Assembly: GCF_000002425.4 (NCBI RefSeq)
Contig: NC_037265.1
Location: forward strand, 1,470,835 to 1,534,834
Reading direction: 5' to 3'
Source: Physcomitrium patens
Lineage: Eukaryota > Streptophyta > Bryopsida > Funariales > Funariaceae
Length of the DNA: 64,000 nucleotides
The position numbers were made by a program, and so were the translations under genes. Within the stretch, counting starts at the first letter, position 1. Every line of letters begins with the position of its first letter. Shown here in pieces: positions 37,801-49,438 of the stretch. The notes beneath the pieces were generated by a model. The model searched no databases. It was not told the origin of the DNA and worked only from the letters and a program-made list of their open reading frames with translations.

Positions 37801-39311
37801 TTGGACATTTATGTGGATTTTATGGAAGAAAGCTAGATCCAACCAAGATTGATGGAATTAAAAGAATAAAAGAGGATTGCAGTTCTTTAACAAAAGTGCG
37901 TAGGTTTTTGGATGCATGTATATTTTATCATATTTAAATTCCTCACTATGCTCACATAGCAGATCCATTGTATGAGCTATTATGCAAGGATTATTATTTT
38001 AAATGAAAAAAGAACATATTATAGTAGTGCAAAGATTGAAGAAATTATTAATATTACCTTAGGTATTGAAAAAAATTGATTATAAGTACAATAGATCGGT
38101 GATTCTTATAGTGGATATTAGTTTAATTGCCATTGGATGGATTGTAGATCAAAATGATTTGAATGGATACATATTTGTAGTCTAATTTGGAGCTAAGATT
38201 TGAAGTACTTGCCAATGTGCATATTCATTAGTAAAAATAAGAATTATGAGAGATTATTTTGGTTATGAAAGCTAAAAAAGATTATGTAATTGAGGCAATG
38301 GTGGTAATTGAAAGAAATTATTTGCCTTTACTTGAAATGATTATTAATTATACAACATTGGATATTGCAATGTTAAGATGGATTGCTTATATCAAGTTAT
38401 TAAATTTGGAATTCAGGCATGTTGTCGAAAAAGACAATCTAATACTAGATATGTTATCTTAAGCAAAATATGAAAGAAAAGATGAGATGATTGAGGATGT
38501 TGATGATGTAGATACAAAATTTTATTTGATTTCACAATTGAACAAGGAAGATAAGTCATTTCATGAAAAAAATTATGAAAGAGAATTACTACATATTAGA
38601 CATTATTTGAGCACATTAATCAAGCATGCTAATTGGTCAATTGAAAAATTTAAATAGAGCAAAAACAAATATAAAAGTTTATATTACAAAGAAGATTTCT
38701 TTAGAAGAGGCCAAAATCAAACATTAGAATGCCACAACAAGTAGTAGTTACCATGGAAGATCAATAAAAACTACTCAAGGAGTTTCATCATAGTTTATGG
38801 ATGAAGAATAGAGAAATTTGGATTACTTTTGCTAAATTAAAAGAATGATATTAGTGGATCAATATATTTTAAGATGTAGCTTTATTTGTAGAAACTTATA
38901 TAACTTATCAGATATATTCAAATATACAATATTAAGATGGTCTACATCCAACATATTTTTTGGCTATTTATTTTAAATGCATTGTAGATTTGATTATTAT
39001 ATTGATGAGACTATGGCAAATGAAGTATTTAGTTTTGGCTTGTGAAGATTTATTAAACCAAGTAGAAGGCAAGGCACTTAGAAAAAAGTCTACAAAGTAA
39101 ATCTGTAGATTTTTATTTGAAGATGTATTTTATTGCTATATATGTGTAGATAAGATTAGTACAATTCAGACGAAATTGGATATACATGAAGCTTGTGAAT
39201 CTTTTTAAAGATATGAAATTAAATTATCATTAGCAATTATTAATATTTTAAAATAAAATAGCAAGAATAAACATAGGCATCCATCAATTTTAAATTTTTT
39301 GATTGAAGTGT
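34868..39311 (+). pseudogene. Element A': old, truncated Gypsy copy related to A
   Basis: Gag and pol of A' follow those of element A segment by segment with very many transitions and stops. Recognisable pieces are gag (NKIDQFDG, LLREFERQYS, GELQEKLEVLLEDKEEDEG), RT (IGLIR-like TPLGLIRMCT and FLDDV at about 37610), RNase H and part of integrase. About 0.8 kb corresponding to 50880-51700 of A, including the protease, is missing at about 36395. The copy ends at 39311 inside integrase, where element C begins, so its 3' end and right LTR are lost. CpG-rich codons of A are mostly TpG or CpA here. Confidence 0.82.
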
Positions 39312-39389
39312 ACAACATCTAGTAAAGGTCCTATTCTCTCCTCAGAGCCCTCTCCTTGTTTTACATTAAATATTATTTTAGAACCTAAA

Positions 39390-42300
39390 CATTAAAAAGT
39401 CTCTGCCTTGTTAGATTCAGGAGCCTCAGCGTGTCTTTTAGATGAAGAATTTACTAAAAGACATAGCATATCTTTAGTAAAGAAAACTAAGCCTATTCAT
39501 GTAGAAGTCATAGATGGTCGTCTATTGTCTTCTGGAGATATTACTCACGAAACCCTTCCTATAGAAGTAATAATCAATGGTCATAATAGTTTTGTAGTAT
39601 TTAATATCATTAGATCTCCCTTTAATCTAGTCATTTTAGATTTATCGTGGTTAGAAAAATACAACCCTCAAATAGATTGGATTTCTTGAACTCTCACTTT
39701 CTCTAAAAGTATAGCAAATAGTGTAGTTAATCAAGTAGAGAGTCATAAGTCCAGTTCAATTAAACCCGTATTTATAAGTGCAAAAGCTTTCTTGCATGCC
39801 ACTATGAAAGAATCACCATATATTATTTATGCCACACTTGTTCCTACTGGTGAAAAGACTTCAAGTGGCGTTCCAAGCCAATATCAAGAATTTCAAGATG
39901 TATTTGAAAAAAAGAATGCGGATACACTCTCGAAACATTGTCCTTATGATTGTTGAATTGACCTTCAAGAAGGAGCACAACCGCCATTCAGACCAATCTA
40001 TTATTTATCACAAAATGAGTTGGCTGAACTCAAGGAGTATATTGAAGAAAATCTAGCCAAGAATTTCATATGCCATTCTAAATCTCCAGCAGGAGCTCGA
40101 ATTCTATTTGTGAAAAAAAAAGATGGATCATTACGGATATGTGTTGATTATCGAGGACTCAACAAGATTACCATCAAGAACAGGTATTCATTACTTTTAA
40201 TATCTGGATTACTTGATTAGCTAAATCAAGCTAAGATCTATACAAAAATAGATCTTCGAGGAGCATACAATTTAGTACGCATCAAAGAAGGTGATGAATG
40301 GAAGACTGCGTTTTGAACTAGGTATGGACATTTTAAATACAATGTCATGCCTTTTGGACTTATAAATGCACCAGCAGCTTTTTAACATCTAATGAATGAT
40401 GTTTTTTGAGAGTTTTTGGACGATTTTATGGTTTGTTATCTAGACGACATCTTGATCTATTCTAAGAATCCAGAGGAACATGAACTTCATGTTCGTCGTG
40501 TGTTACAAAAATTAAGAGATGCTGGACTCTATGCCAAGATAGAAAAGTGTGTATTCCACACTACTCAAGTCAATTTCTTATGTTACATCATTTCAAATGA
40601 TGGACTTATGATGGATTCTAAGAAAGTTCAAACTATTATAGACTGGAAGATCCCAAAAACGGTAAGAGATGTCCAATACTTTTTGGGATGCCAACTACTA
40701 TCGGATCTTCATCAAAGACTTCTCTCGAGTTGCAGCTCCACTTACACGTTTGACTTGTAAAAACAAACTTTAATGGAATCAAGAAGCAGAAGTTGCTTTT
40801 GAATCTTTGAAGACAGCGTTTGTTTTTGCACCAATCATGTATTGTGTTGATTTTTTCAAAGCATTCTTTATGAAAACAGATGTATCGGACTTTGCTCTGT
40901 GTGCGATTTTATCAGAAATGAGAATAGATGATAAACTTCATCCAATAGCCTTTTATTCAAAAAAATTCTGAGCAGCAGAAATCAATTATGAGATCCACGA
41001 CAAAGAACTTCTTGTAATTGTGGATTCTTTTTAAGAATGGCATCTTTATCTATAAGGCGCTTCTAGTCCAGTCATCGTGTATACGGATTTAAGAACCTCG
41101 AATATTTTATGTCAGCACGCATATTAAATCATCGCCAAGCTCATTGGAGCATGTCTTTATCAAGATTCGAGTTCATCATCACTTATTGGCCAGGAAAACA
41201 ACAAGGTTTATCTGATGCCTTGTCTAGACGTTCTTATCTTGCACCAAAAGAAGGAGATGCAGCTTTTGAGCAACAAAGAATGGTTCTCTTGAAGCCGGAG
41301 CAATTTCATCTTCGAGCAATAAAATCAACATTGACTGTTGATTTAACTTTTCTTAAGCAAGTCCAGTTAAGTATGTCTTCAAACCCTCTTATTCATGATA
41401 TCAAGAATAATTCTTCTAAATCTCATGATCCATCTAAATTTGAATTCAAGAATAACCTACTCTATTTCGAAGGACGCCTATATGTTTTAGAAAGAGAAGC
41501 ACGTTTACGTGTTCTTCAAGCTCGTCACGACTTCCCAGCAGCATGACATTTTGAATATTATAAGACTTTGGAGCTGATATCTAGGGATTTTTGGTGGCCT
41601 CAAATGTGGAAGGCAGTTAAAGATTTTGTACAATCATGTGATGTTTGCTCAAGATTGAAAACTCCTCATCATCGACCTTTTGAACTTCTTCAGCCATTAC
41701 CCATTCCAGAACAACCATGGTCTTCTGTTTCTATGGACTTCATCATGGATCTTCCAATCTCAAGTTTTTATGACTCTATATTTGTGATAGTAGATCGTTT
41801 TACCAAGATGGTACATTTTGTACCATGTACAAAATCTATCACAGGTGAAGAAATAGCTAAGCTCTTTCTTGACAATATCTATTGCTATCATGGATTACCG
41901 AAGCATATTATATCAGATAGAGGAACTCAATTTGTATCGAGATTTTGGCAGACTCTTTTCAAGATTCTTAAAGTGGATATAAAACTATCTTCAGCATTCC
42001 ATCCTCAAACTGATGGACAAACGGAGCCTGTTAATCAAGTTTTCGAGTAATATTTAAGATGTACCATTAACTACCAATAAGATGATTGGACAACTATTTT
42101 GCCATTGGCAGAGTTTGCTTACAATAACACAATACATTCTTCTACAAAACAAACACCTTTCTTTGCTAATTATGGTTATCATCCACGACTTGATACTTTT
42201 GACTTTTCAAAAGTTGATAATCCTGTTGCGAAAGATTTGGCAATTCATTTATCAGAGCTACATGCAATAATAAAGGCGTAGTTAAAAGAGGCTCAAGAAC

Positions 42301-42779
42301 AACAAAAGGTCAGTGTAGATGTCTATCGAAAGGAACAACCATCATTCGACTTGGGTGATAAGGTATGGCTACTTCATCGTAATATCAAGACTACTTGTCC
42401 TTGTAACAAGTTGGACTATCGAAGGCTAGGACCATTTTCTATTTCTGCACAAATCAATCCTGTTACATATCGTTTACATCTATTGGAGTCAATAAAAATC
42501 CATCTAGTATTCTACATATCTCTTCTTGAACCATACAAGACAGTGGACATACCAAAAAGATGACAAGTTCCACCTCCTCCTATAAAAGTTGACAATAATA
42601 GAGAGTTTGAAGTAGAAGAAATCTTAGATTCAAGGCGGTGCCAAAATAAATTAGAATATCTTGTCCATTGGCACAGATATGGTATTAGTGAACGCATATG
42701 GGAGCCAATAAAAAATCTTGCAAATACAACAAAGGCAGTGGAGGCTTTTCATCGACGACATCTATCAAAATCAAGATGA
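39390..42779 (+). pseudogene. Chromovirus pol of element C
   Basis: Domains in order: aspartic protease with LDSGASACLL (39408), RT with [16 protein letters not shown] and the catalytic YLDDILIYSK (about 40440), RNase H, integrase with CDVC zinc residues and intact Asp-Asp-Glu context (SMDFIMDLP, ISDRGTQF, QTDGQTE; 41568-42050), and a C-terminal chromodomain (KLEYLVHWHRYGISERIWEP, about 42650-42710), which defines a chromovirus. Stops replace expected Gln, Arg, Trp or Gly codons at many places, for example before TRYGHF, after NDVF and before YLRCTINYQ. A small deletion after YFLG at about 40690 shifts the frame. The same lesions occur in B. Confidence 0.88.
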
Positions 42780-42873
42780 AAACCTTCTTTATAGAAGAAA
42801 CAACATCTAGTTAAGATAACATTCTACTTTCAATCCTTGTTCGTAGCTTCTTTGTAGTAGTGACGTTGAGGAG

Positions 42874-43230
42874 ATGGAGAACCAACAACCAGTGGATTTG
42901 ACTCAAGAGCCTTCATTTGCTGACCTCCCGGATGAGACATTACCATTGTCACAACCTTTAAGACGACGAAATCGAGATAAAGATCTTGAAGAACGACATG
43001 TTCTTTGTCAAATAGATGGCGAGATACAACGCGTTTGGTATCAAAATTTGGGAAGGGACTCCCAATGTTTGGTGATTTTGTTAGAGGTAGGAACAACTCT
43101 TGATGGTGTTCTAAATATTCTATTCGAAGGAAGTTACGAAGGCTTCAACAATGATCAAATAACTGGGTGGTCTTTCCGCCCTGATATAGAACACTATCGA
43201 TGGTTGAGAGGCCCTATCAATCATCTTTGA
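42874..43230 (+). CDS. Extra 118-residue ORF downstream of chromovirus pol (copy C)
   Basis: This intact frame begins 94 bp after the chromodomain stop and ends about 90 bp before the polypurine tract. It starts MENQQPVDLTQEPSFADLP and carries an Arg-rich stretch (RRRNRDKDLEERH) and an acidic/aromatic C-terminal half (LFEGSYEGFNNDQ, IEHYRWLRGPINHL). There is no signal peptide, membrane segment or zinc motif, and I recognise no domain. The B copy at 46906-47262 differs at three residues and is also intact. As pol in both copies is full of stops, an open frame here is notable. It may encode a small accessory protein, or simply be a short frame that escaped damage. Confidence 0.6.
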   Translation: MENQQPVDLTQEPSFADLPDETLPLSQPLRRRNRDKDLEERHVLCQIDGEIQRVWYQNLGRDSQCLVILLEVGTTLDGVLNILFEGSYEGFNNDQITGWSFRPDIEHYRWLRGPINHL

Positions 43231-43337
43231 AGAGAACAAAGATCAGAGTATGTGGCGAATATAATTTGTCGCATCATAGATTTCTTCAACATATGATGAC
43301 CGCTCCTCGTGGAACTCGTCTCTAGAAGGGGAGGTAA

Positions 43338-43898
43338 TGTCACGGACATTATCATGTAAGCTAATAATTACATATACAAATAGATAGAAGTAAGTAAAAG
43401 TTAGTAAAAGTAAGTCAATTCTATAGTATTTAATATGGTAGCTTTTTAGAAGCTTCTTAGATGTTGCTTTGACTTCATAGGTGTCTTTAATTGACTTTTT
43501 GGATTAGAAACATGGTCAACAAGTTGGCCATGTGCCACACATGTTGTTAGCTTGAAGATCAAGCTAATTATGTGGCCCACACGTAGAAAAACTTGTCTTG
43601 TAAGTCAAGGCATGTATCTTGCAAAGTCAACACATATAAGAGGTCTTATAGAACGTGGCCACGTAGCCCTTAATTAGATAGTATATATAGAGACAAGAGT
43701 GAAGGCTTCTTCACTCATGTCAACTCCTTTCTTGCTTCTAGTCTAGTTTCAAGGATCTCTAGTTTTCTTGTGTTTTGGCAATAGCCATTCCAGTTTCTCT
43801 TTCAATATATATACTTATTTATATATATTTTGTTACCTCTCTTTGACTGAAGGCTCACTTGTCAGAATTGTTTTTTTATCGAGTTCTTGTCTTTACCA
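43338..43898 (+). repeat. 3' LTR of element C
   Basis: The LTR starts TGTCACGGAC right after the polypurine tract and ends near GTCTTTACCA. It is 561 bp and matches the LTR of B (46239-46798) in reverse orientation. The end was fixed by comparing B, C and E2: E2 shows the terminal GTCCTTGACA form, giving short inverted ends. Confidence 0.8.
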
Positions 43899-46238
43899 CC
43901 TTATACCTTATAACATTATCTATTGTATTCTTCTTTATTCTAAATACCTACTTATAACCAATTGAAGCTCGATTTGGTGGAAGTTGAGTGAATTTCGATG
44001 TTCCATTATTCATGAGTGATTTGTAATCTTTTTTCATAGCATTCTCCTATTTCATACCATCCATGGACTTTATTGCATCACATAAACTCAAAGGATCACC
44101 AATAAGTGCAACATTGACATGTTTTTTACTTACTTGAAGAAAAATATGGTCCTTCCACTATTCACTATGTTGTTTTCTATCTCTCAAAGGATATCTCCTT
44201 TAATTTGAAGAAGACTCAACTTGTTGCACTCCATGGTCACTTCCAACCTTTTTTTCTTTTAAAAATAGTTTTTTTTCACTCAAAAGTTTATAATCCTCAT
44301 CACCATCATCATCAACATCTTCATATTCTTCATTGCTCCTCTTAGCAATTGAAGAGGCCTTCTTGTCTACCTTCTTTGCCTCTTCATCTTCATTTCCACC
44401 TTTACAACCATTATTATCTTTGTCTTCTTCCTTCTTTGCTGAATTTGAAGATGTGTTCATAAACACACCATTACTTCCACTTGAACATATCTTCAACTGG
44501 TCACAAGTACTCTTGTGCTTCAAAAACTCAACATCATGACTTTTGATGATCTTTTTAGTCTCCAAACACATGAGCCTATAAGCCTTTATATCTTCACAAT
44601 ATCCAAAAAATACACATTTTGTATCTTTTGCATCAAATTTTGATTTCATACAATCTGGTGTCTTTGCATATGCTATGCATCTAAAGGTCCTAATGTAGAA
44701 AACACAAGGTTTTCTTCGACTCCAAGCTTCTTTTAGAGTCATTGATGTAAGTGCACTTGTAGGACATCTATTTCTTGTGTATATTACATTCACCACTACT
44801 TCTGTCTAAAATTCATGTCCAAGGTGTTGTGCATGAAGCATACTCCTTGCCATCTCTATAATGGTCCGATTTGCTCTTTCAACAACTCTATTTTGTTGTA
44901 GAGTGTAAGGAATAGACGTTTGTCTTGCAATACCATGCATCTTCAAGAAATCATTAAATTTCTTTGACATTTATTCACCTCAATTGTCTGTACGTAATAC
45001 CTTGATTTTGCATCCACATTGCTTCTGTACAAGTGCCTTAAACTCCTTAAACCTTGTTAAACATTCATTCTTTGCTTTAAGAATGAAAATCCACACCTTC
45101 CTTGAAAAGTCATCAATGAATGTGACAAAATACCTTACACCTCCTATTGATGGTGTCTTCATAGATCCACAAACATCAGAATGGACAATCTCCAATAACT
45201 TAGTTGCATGTTTTGCAACTCCACTTGAAAATAAGGTCCTTTGTTATTTGCCTTGAATACAACCTTCATAAGCAAGTATCAGCATTGTGGCTTATATGAC
45301 CAAGACCTAAACTACTTACCATGAATTGGAGCTCTTTCATGCTCTTGGCATTTAAATGACAAAGGCATTGATGCCAAATGTCAAATTTGTCTTGATCTTA
45401 AGGAAATTCAGTAAATATCGTGACTTCAATTCCATTCACCTTCTTATACTTGATGAAGTAGAGGTTGCCATCTCTAAAGCCCTTTGCAATATGATCTCCT
45501 TCCAATGTCTTCACAAAACATCCATTCTTATCAAATTATACTTTACAATCATGTGAAACAAGTTTACTCACTGAGATGAGGTTTTTCTTCATCTTTGGCA
45601 CATATAAGACGTCCTTCAATCTGATTGTCTTGATTTGGCCTTTCACAACAAACTCTATAATAATGGAGTCCATTCCAATAGCTTGTACTATGCCATAGTC
45701 TCCCATGAAGATATTTTCTTTTTAAATCTCTTCATAAGTGTCAAATGAACACTTGTATGGAGTCATGTACTTGGTGGCATCCAAATCAATAATCCACTTG
45801 GACATGGCACCCATGGAAGTGCCTTCACTTACCATGAATGCATAATCATCACCTCCATATTTACCAGGAGCATTGTTTGTACTTTTTCTATCTCTCTTCT
45901 TACCATTGAAGCAATTTCGAGCAAAGTGATCTGATTTCCTACAAATGAAGCAAGTTCTTATATTGCCATATTGGTTAGAATGACTCCTCTTGTCTTGTCT
46001 AGAAAAGAAAGCCGAATTTTCACTTTGGGCTCTTTTTCTTTCCTCTTGGTGACTTCATGGGCAAGTCTTGCCGTCACATAATCCATTGTGAGCTCTTTTA
46101 ACTTGATGGACTCCAATGCCAAAACAAAGTAGTTGTAAAGTCGAGAAGACTCATAAGCAAGGTCATGATAATATCACTCTCTTTTAAAGACTTTTCAAAT
46201 ATTGCAAGTTGATTAGCAAGGGCCTTTACCTTATTGAC
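43899..46238 (-). pseudogene. Ty1/Copia gag-pol fragment between elements C and B
   Basis: Reading right to left: UBN2 gag end (VNKVKALANQLAIFEKSLKE, about 46200), CCHC zinc knuckle CFICRKSDHFARNC (about 45940), protease region WIIDLDATKYMT (usual DSG reads DLD), GAG-pre-integrase IWHQCLCHLNAKSM, integrase core (MEIVHSDVCGSMKTP, FVTFIDDFSRKVWIF, 45195-44980), integrase C-terminal part (44796-44200) and the start of RT (SLMNNGTSKFTQLP, VFRIKKNTIDN). RT stops abruptly at the C LTR and gag at the B LTR. Many stops make it inactive. The missing halves of this Copia element are not in the window. Confidence 0.85.
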
Positions 46239-46798
46239 TTTCAAGGACAAGAACTCGATAAAAAATAATTCAGACAAGTAAGCCTTCAGTCAAAGAGAGT
46301 TAACAAAATATATATAAATAAGTATATATATTGAAAGAGAAACTGGAATGGCTATTGCCAAAACACAAGAAAACTAGAGATCCTTGAAACTAGACTAGAA
46401 GCAAGAAAGGAGTTGACATGAGTGAAGAAGCCTTCACTCTTGTCTCTATATATACTATCTAATTAAGGGCTACGTGGCCACGTTCTATAAGACCTCTAAT
46501 ATGTGTTGACTTTGCAAGATACATGCCTTGACTTACAAGGCAAGTTTTTCTACGTGTGGGCCACATAATTAGCTTGATCTTCAAGCTAACAACATGTGTG
46601 GCACATGGCCAACTTGTTGACCATGTTTCTAATCCAAAAAGTCAATTAAAGACACCTATGAAGTCAAAGCAACATCTAAGAAGCTTCTAAAAAGCTACCA
46701 TATTAAATACTATAGAATTGACTTACTTTTACTAACTTTTACTTACTTCTATCTATTTGTATATGTAATTATTAGCTTACATGATAATGTCCGTGACA
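46239..46798 (-). repeat. 3' LTR of element B
   Basis: Inverted counterpart of the C LTR, 560 bp, starting (minus strand) TGTCACGGAC at 46798 and ending GTCCTTGAAA at 46239 with the canonical CA end mutated. It is flanked on the left by Copia gag and on the right by the polypurine tract of B (46801-46812). Confidence 0.8.
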
Positions 46799-46905
46799 TT
46801 ACCTCCCCTTCTAGAGACGAGTTCCACGAGGAGCGGTCATCATATGTTGAGGAAATCTATGATGCGACAAATTATATTCGCCACATACTCTGATCTTTGT
46901 TCTCT

Positions 46906-47262
46906 TCAAAGATGATTGATAGGGCCTCTCAACCATCGATAGTGTTCTATATCAGGGCGGAAAGACCACCCAGTTATTTGATCATTGTTGAAGCCTTCGT
47001 AACTTCCTTCGAATAGAATATTTAGAACACCATCAAGAGTTGTTCCTACCTCTAACAAAATCACCAAACATTGGGAGTCCCTTCCCAAATTTTGATACCA
47101 AATGCGTTGTATCTTGCCATCTATTTGACAAAGAACATGTCGTTCTTCAAGATCTTTATCTCGATTTCGTCGTCTTAAAGGTTGTGACAATGGTAATGTC
47201 TCATCCGGGAGGTCAGCAAATGAAGGCTCTTGAGTCGAATCCACTGGTTGTTGGTTCTCCAT
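46906..47262 (-). CDS. Extra 118-residue ORF downstream of chromovirus pol (copy B)
   Basis: Same product as the ORF at 42874-43230 with three substitutions (Leu9Ser, and Glu-to-Lys and Val-to-Ile near the middle). It starts 95 bp after the chromodomain stop of B and is fully open. The E2 relic at about 33190-33330 preserves the frame of the C-terminal third. No known domain is recognised. A soluble accessory protein is the simplest reading if it is made at all. Confidence 0.6.
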   Translation of the reverse strand: MENQQPVDSTQEPSFADLPDETLPLSQPLRRRNRDKDLEERHVLCQIDGKIQRIWYQNLGRDSQCLVILLEVGTTLDGVLNILFEGSYEGFNNDQITGWSFRPDIEHYRWLRGPINHL

Positions 47263-47357
47263 CTCCTCAACGTCACTACTACAAAGAAGCTACGAACAAG
47301 GATTGAAAGTAGAATGTTATCTTAACTAGATGTTGTTTCTTCTATAAAGAAGGTTTT

Positions 47358-48106
47358 CATCTTGATTTTGATAGATGTCGTCGATGAAAAGCCTCCACTG
47401 CCTTTGTTGTATTTGCAAGATTTTTTATTGGCTCCCATATGCGTTCACTAATATCATATCTGTGCCAATGGACAAGATATTCTAATTTATTTTGGTGCCG
47501 CCTTGAATCTAAGATTTCTTCTACTTCAAACTCTCTATTATTGTCAACTTTTATAGGAGGAGGTGGAACTTGTCATCTTCTTGGTATGTCCACTGTCTTG
47601 TATGGTTCAAGAAGAGATATGTAGAATACTAGATGGATTTTTATTGACTCCAATAGATGTAAACGATATGTAACAGGATTGATTTGTGCAGAAATAGAAA
47701 ATGGTCCTAGCCTTCGATAGTCCAACTTGTTACAAAGACAAGTAGTCTTGATATTACGATGAAGTAGCCATACCTTATCACCCAAGTCGAATGATGGTTG
47801 TTCCTTTCGATAGACATCTACACTGACCTTTTGTTGTTCTTGAGTCTCTTTTAACTACGCCTTTATTATTGCATGTAGCTCTGATAAATGAATTGCCAAA
47901 TCTTTTGCAATAGGATTATCAACTTTTGAAAAGTCAAAAGTATCAAGTCGTGGATGATAACCATAATTAGCAAAGAAAGGTGTTTGTTTTGTAGAAGAAT
48001 GTATTGTGTTATTGTAAGCAAACTCTGTCAATGGCAAAATAGTTGTCCAATCATCTTATTGGTAGTTAATGGTACATCTTAAATATTACTCAAAAACTTG
48101 ATTAAC
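47358..48106 (-). pseudogene. Chromovirus pol of element B, 3' part (integrase end and chromodomain)
   Basis: This is the end of integrase and the chromodomain of B, cut off from the rest by element A. The segment [20 protein letters not shown] (about 48020), the WLLHRNIKTTC segment and the chromodomain (SNLIF-side antisense excluded) follow the C copy closely. Shared stops occur before YLRCTINYQ, after that motif, after HAIIKA and before QVPPPP. The join to the 5' part lies between DGQTE (56663) and the VNQVFE equivalent at 48106. Confidence 0.82.
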
Positions 48107-48110
48107 ATGC
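48107..48110. repeat. Left target-site duplication of element A (ATGC)
   Basis: ATGC directly precedes the left LTR and is repeated at 56659-56662 directly after the right LTR. Removing A and one ATGC restores the B sequence continuity expected from copy C. Confidence 0.8.
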
Positions 48111-49367
48111 TGTCGTGTTGCAACACGATTATACAGTGAAAATAAAAAGAAAGGGAAATTTTATTAATATTCAATTACCTTGAATATTGGGAGCATCGAT
48201 CAACTCCAGTACAATACTGAGTGGTCAGGTTCAGTCACTCCGTTACAGTCAGCCGGGGCATACTGAAATGCTCCATTCGATTCCAATAACGGGAGTCAGC
48301 AGGAAGAGAAGGACCAATTCACACGATGGGTTCGAGGAGCCAATTGGATCTAATTTTGATAATCCAATCCAGGTCCTCTTATCCAATATGAAACCTGAAT
48401 TGGCCGGTCAACCCAATGTGGTCTAATTACGGGAAATCCAGGTCTTACTACGGGTCTTAGCCAATCTGACGCGAGGACCAATTTGACCCAATTACGGGAA
48501 CATCCAGGTTACTACGGGCATTTTTCCCAATATAGGACCTGAATTGGTCGGGCGACTCAATGTGGTCCTGATTACGGGGTTCGATTCTGTTTCAGGCTGT
48601 CCTGTTCTCTGTACCGTTTCATGGAACGTTGTTTTCGGTAAATGGATTTCTTAAAGGTAAAAACGGAGGAGAAAGTTTGACGGCGAGAGCCAATTTCGGA
48701 TCCAAGCTTGAGGTGGGAGCCAATTCCGGATCTAAGACGGAAGATTGAAGAAATTCAGAGGATAAGGTTAGGGGGGATATAGTTTTGAGGGGGGAGGTTT
48801 TTTTAAAGATCAAGGGAATTAGAGAGAGGAGCTTCATGCTTCGGGTCGGGGAAGGAAAGACATAGAATTTGGATTTTTCTTCTTCGTAGAGTTTTGGGGA
48901 AGACTGAGGCAATCGCTGCTGAAGTCAATGTTGTAATGGTGAATCGGGATTTTTAAATGAAGTGGGTTTGAATACTCTTGACTGTTTTGTGAAATCGAGT
49001 TACGTCTGTGATTGAAGGATTAAAAGGGTGTCTATAGGATTGAGTATGCAGAGTGAATGAAATTTATTGGGTTAATCTAACAAGACATTCAGTAGATACA
49101 AGATCGTAAGTACAATGCAGTATTGAAGGTTAACAGTTTGGGTTGTACGGGGTTCTCTGTAACGTCTAGAGACCTACCGGCTGGGGCAAAAAGGACTTCG
49201 ACAAGCAGTCGAAGAGCACCCGTATAGATTTACGGTACATTGTTGCAGTCATTTATATTCCAGCAGTCAAAAACTGATAGACTGCTTGACTATCGGCGAA
49301 TCTCCATATTACCTTCTACAGCCAGACGCCCGACGCGTTCTCGAGCAGGAAAGCACGTAATACGACA
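48111..49367 (+). repeat. Left LTR of element A
   Basis: 1257 bp, TGTCGTGTTG to AATACGACA. It carries several copies of short motifs such as CCAATTACGGGA and GACCTGAATTGG in its first 500 bp. It matches the right LTR over nearly all its length with scattered differences. Confidence 0.92.
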
Positions 49368-49371
49368 TAAG

Positions 49372-49387
49372 TGGTGAACCCGACGTG
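49372..49387 (+). other. Candidate primer-binding site of element A
   Basis: TGGTGAACCCGACGTG begins four bases after the left LTR. It starts with TGG, as expected for pairing to a tRNA CCA end. Which tRNA cannot be decided here. A' has a mutated counterpart at about 34872. Confidence 0.6.
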
Positions 49388-49438
49388 AAAGCTTGACGTA
49401 GAAGGTATTGGATTTGGGTTGATTTTATCTTTATTTTT

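Larger units (their letters stand above)
39312..43898 (+). mobile_element. Element C: chromovirus (Ty3/Gypsy) copy without 5' end
   Basis: This copy contains protease, RT, RNase H, integrase, chromodomain, an extra 118-residue ORF, a polypurine tract (AGAAGGGGAGG at 43325-43335) and a 3' LTR. The gag and 5' LTR are absent because it abuts A' at 39311. Its 3' LTR lies against Copia RT sequence at 43899, so it was inserted into that Copia element. It is arranged as the left arm of a large inverted repeat with B. Confidence 0.85.

Noticed and set aside
42830-43096. 88-residue minus-strand frame, also present at 47040-47306 in B
   Set aside because: It is antisense to the 118-residue extra ORF, which explains its presence in both copies.
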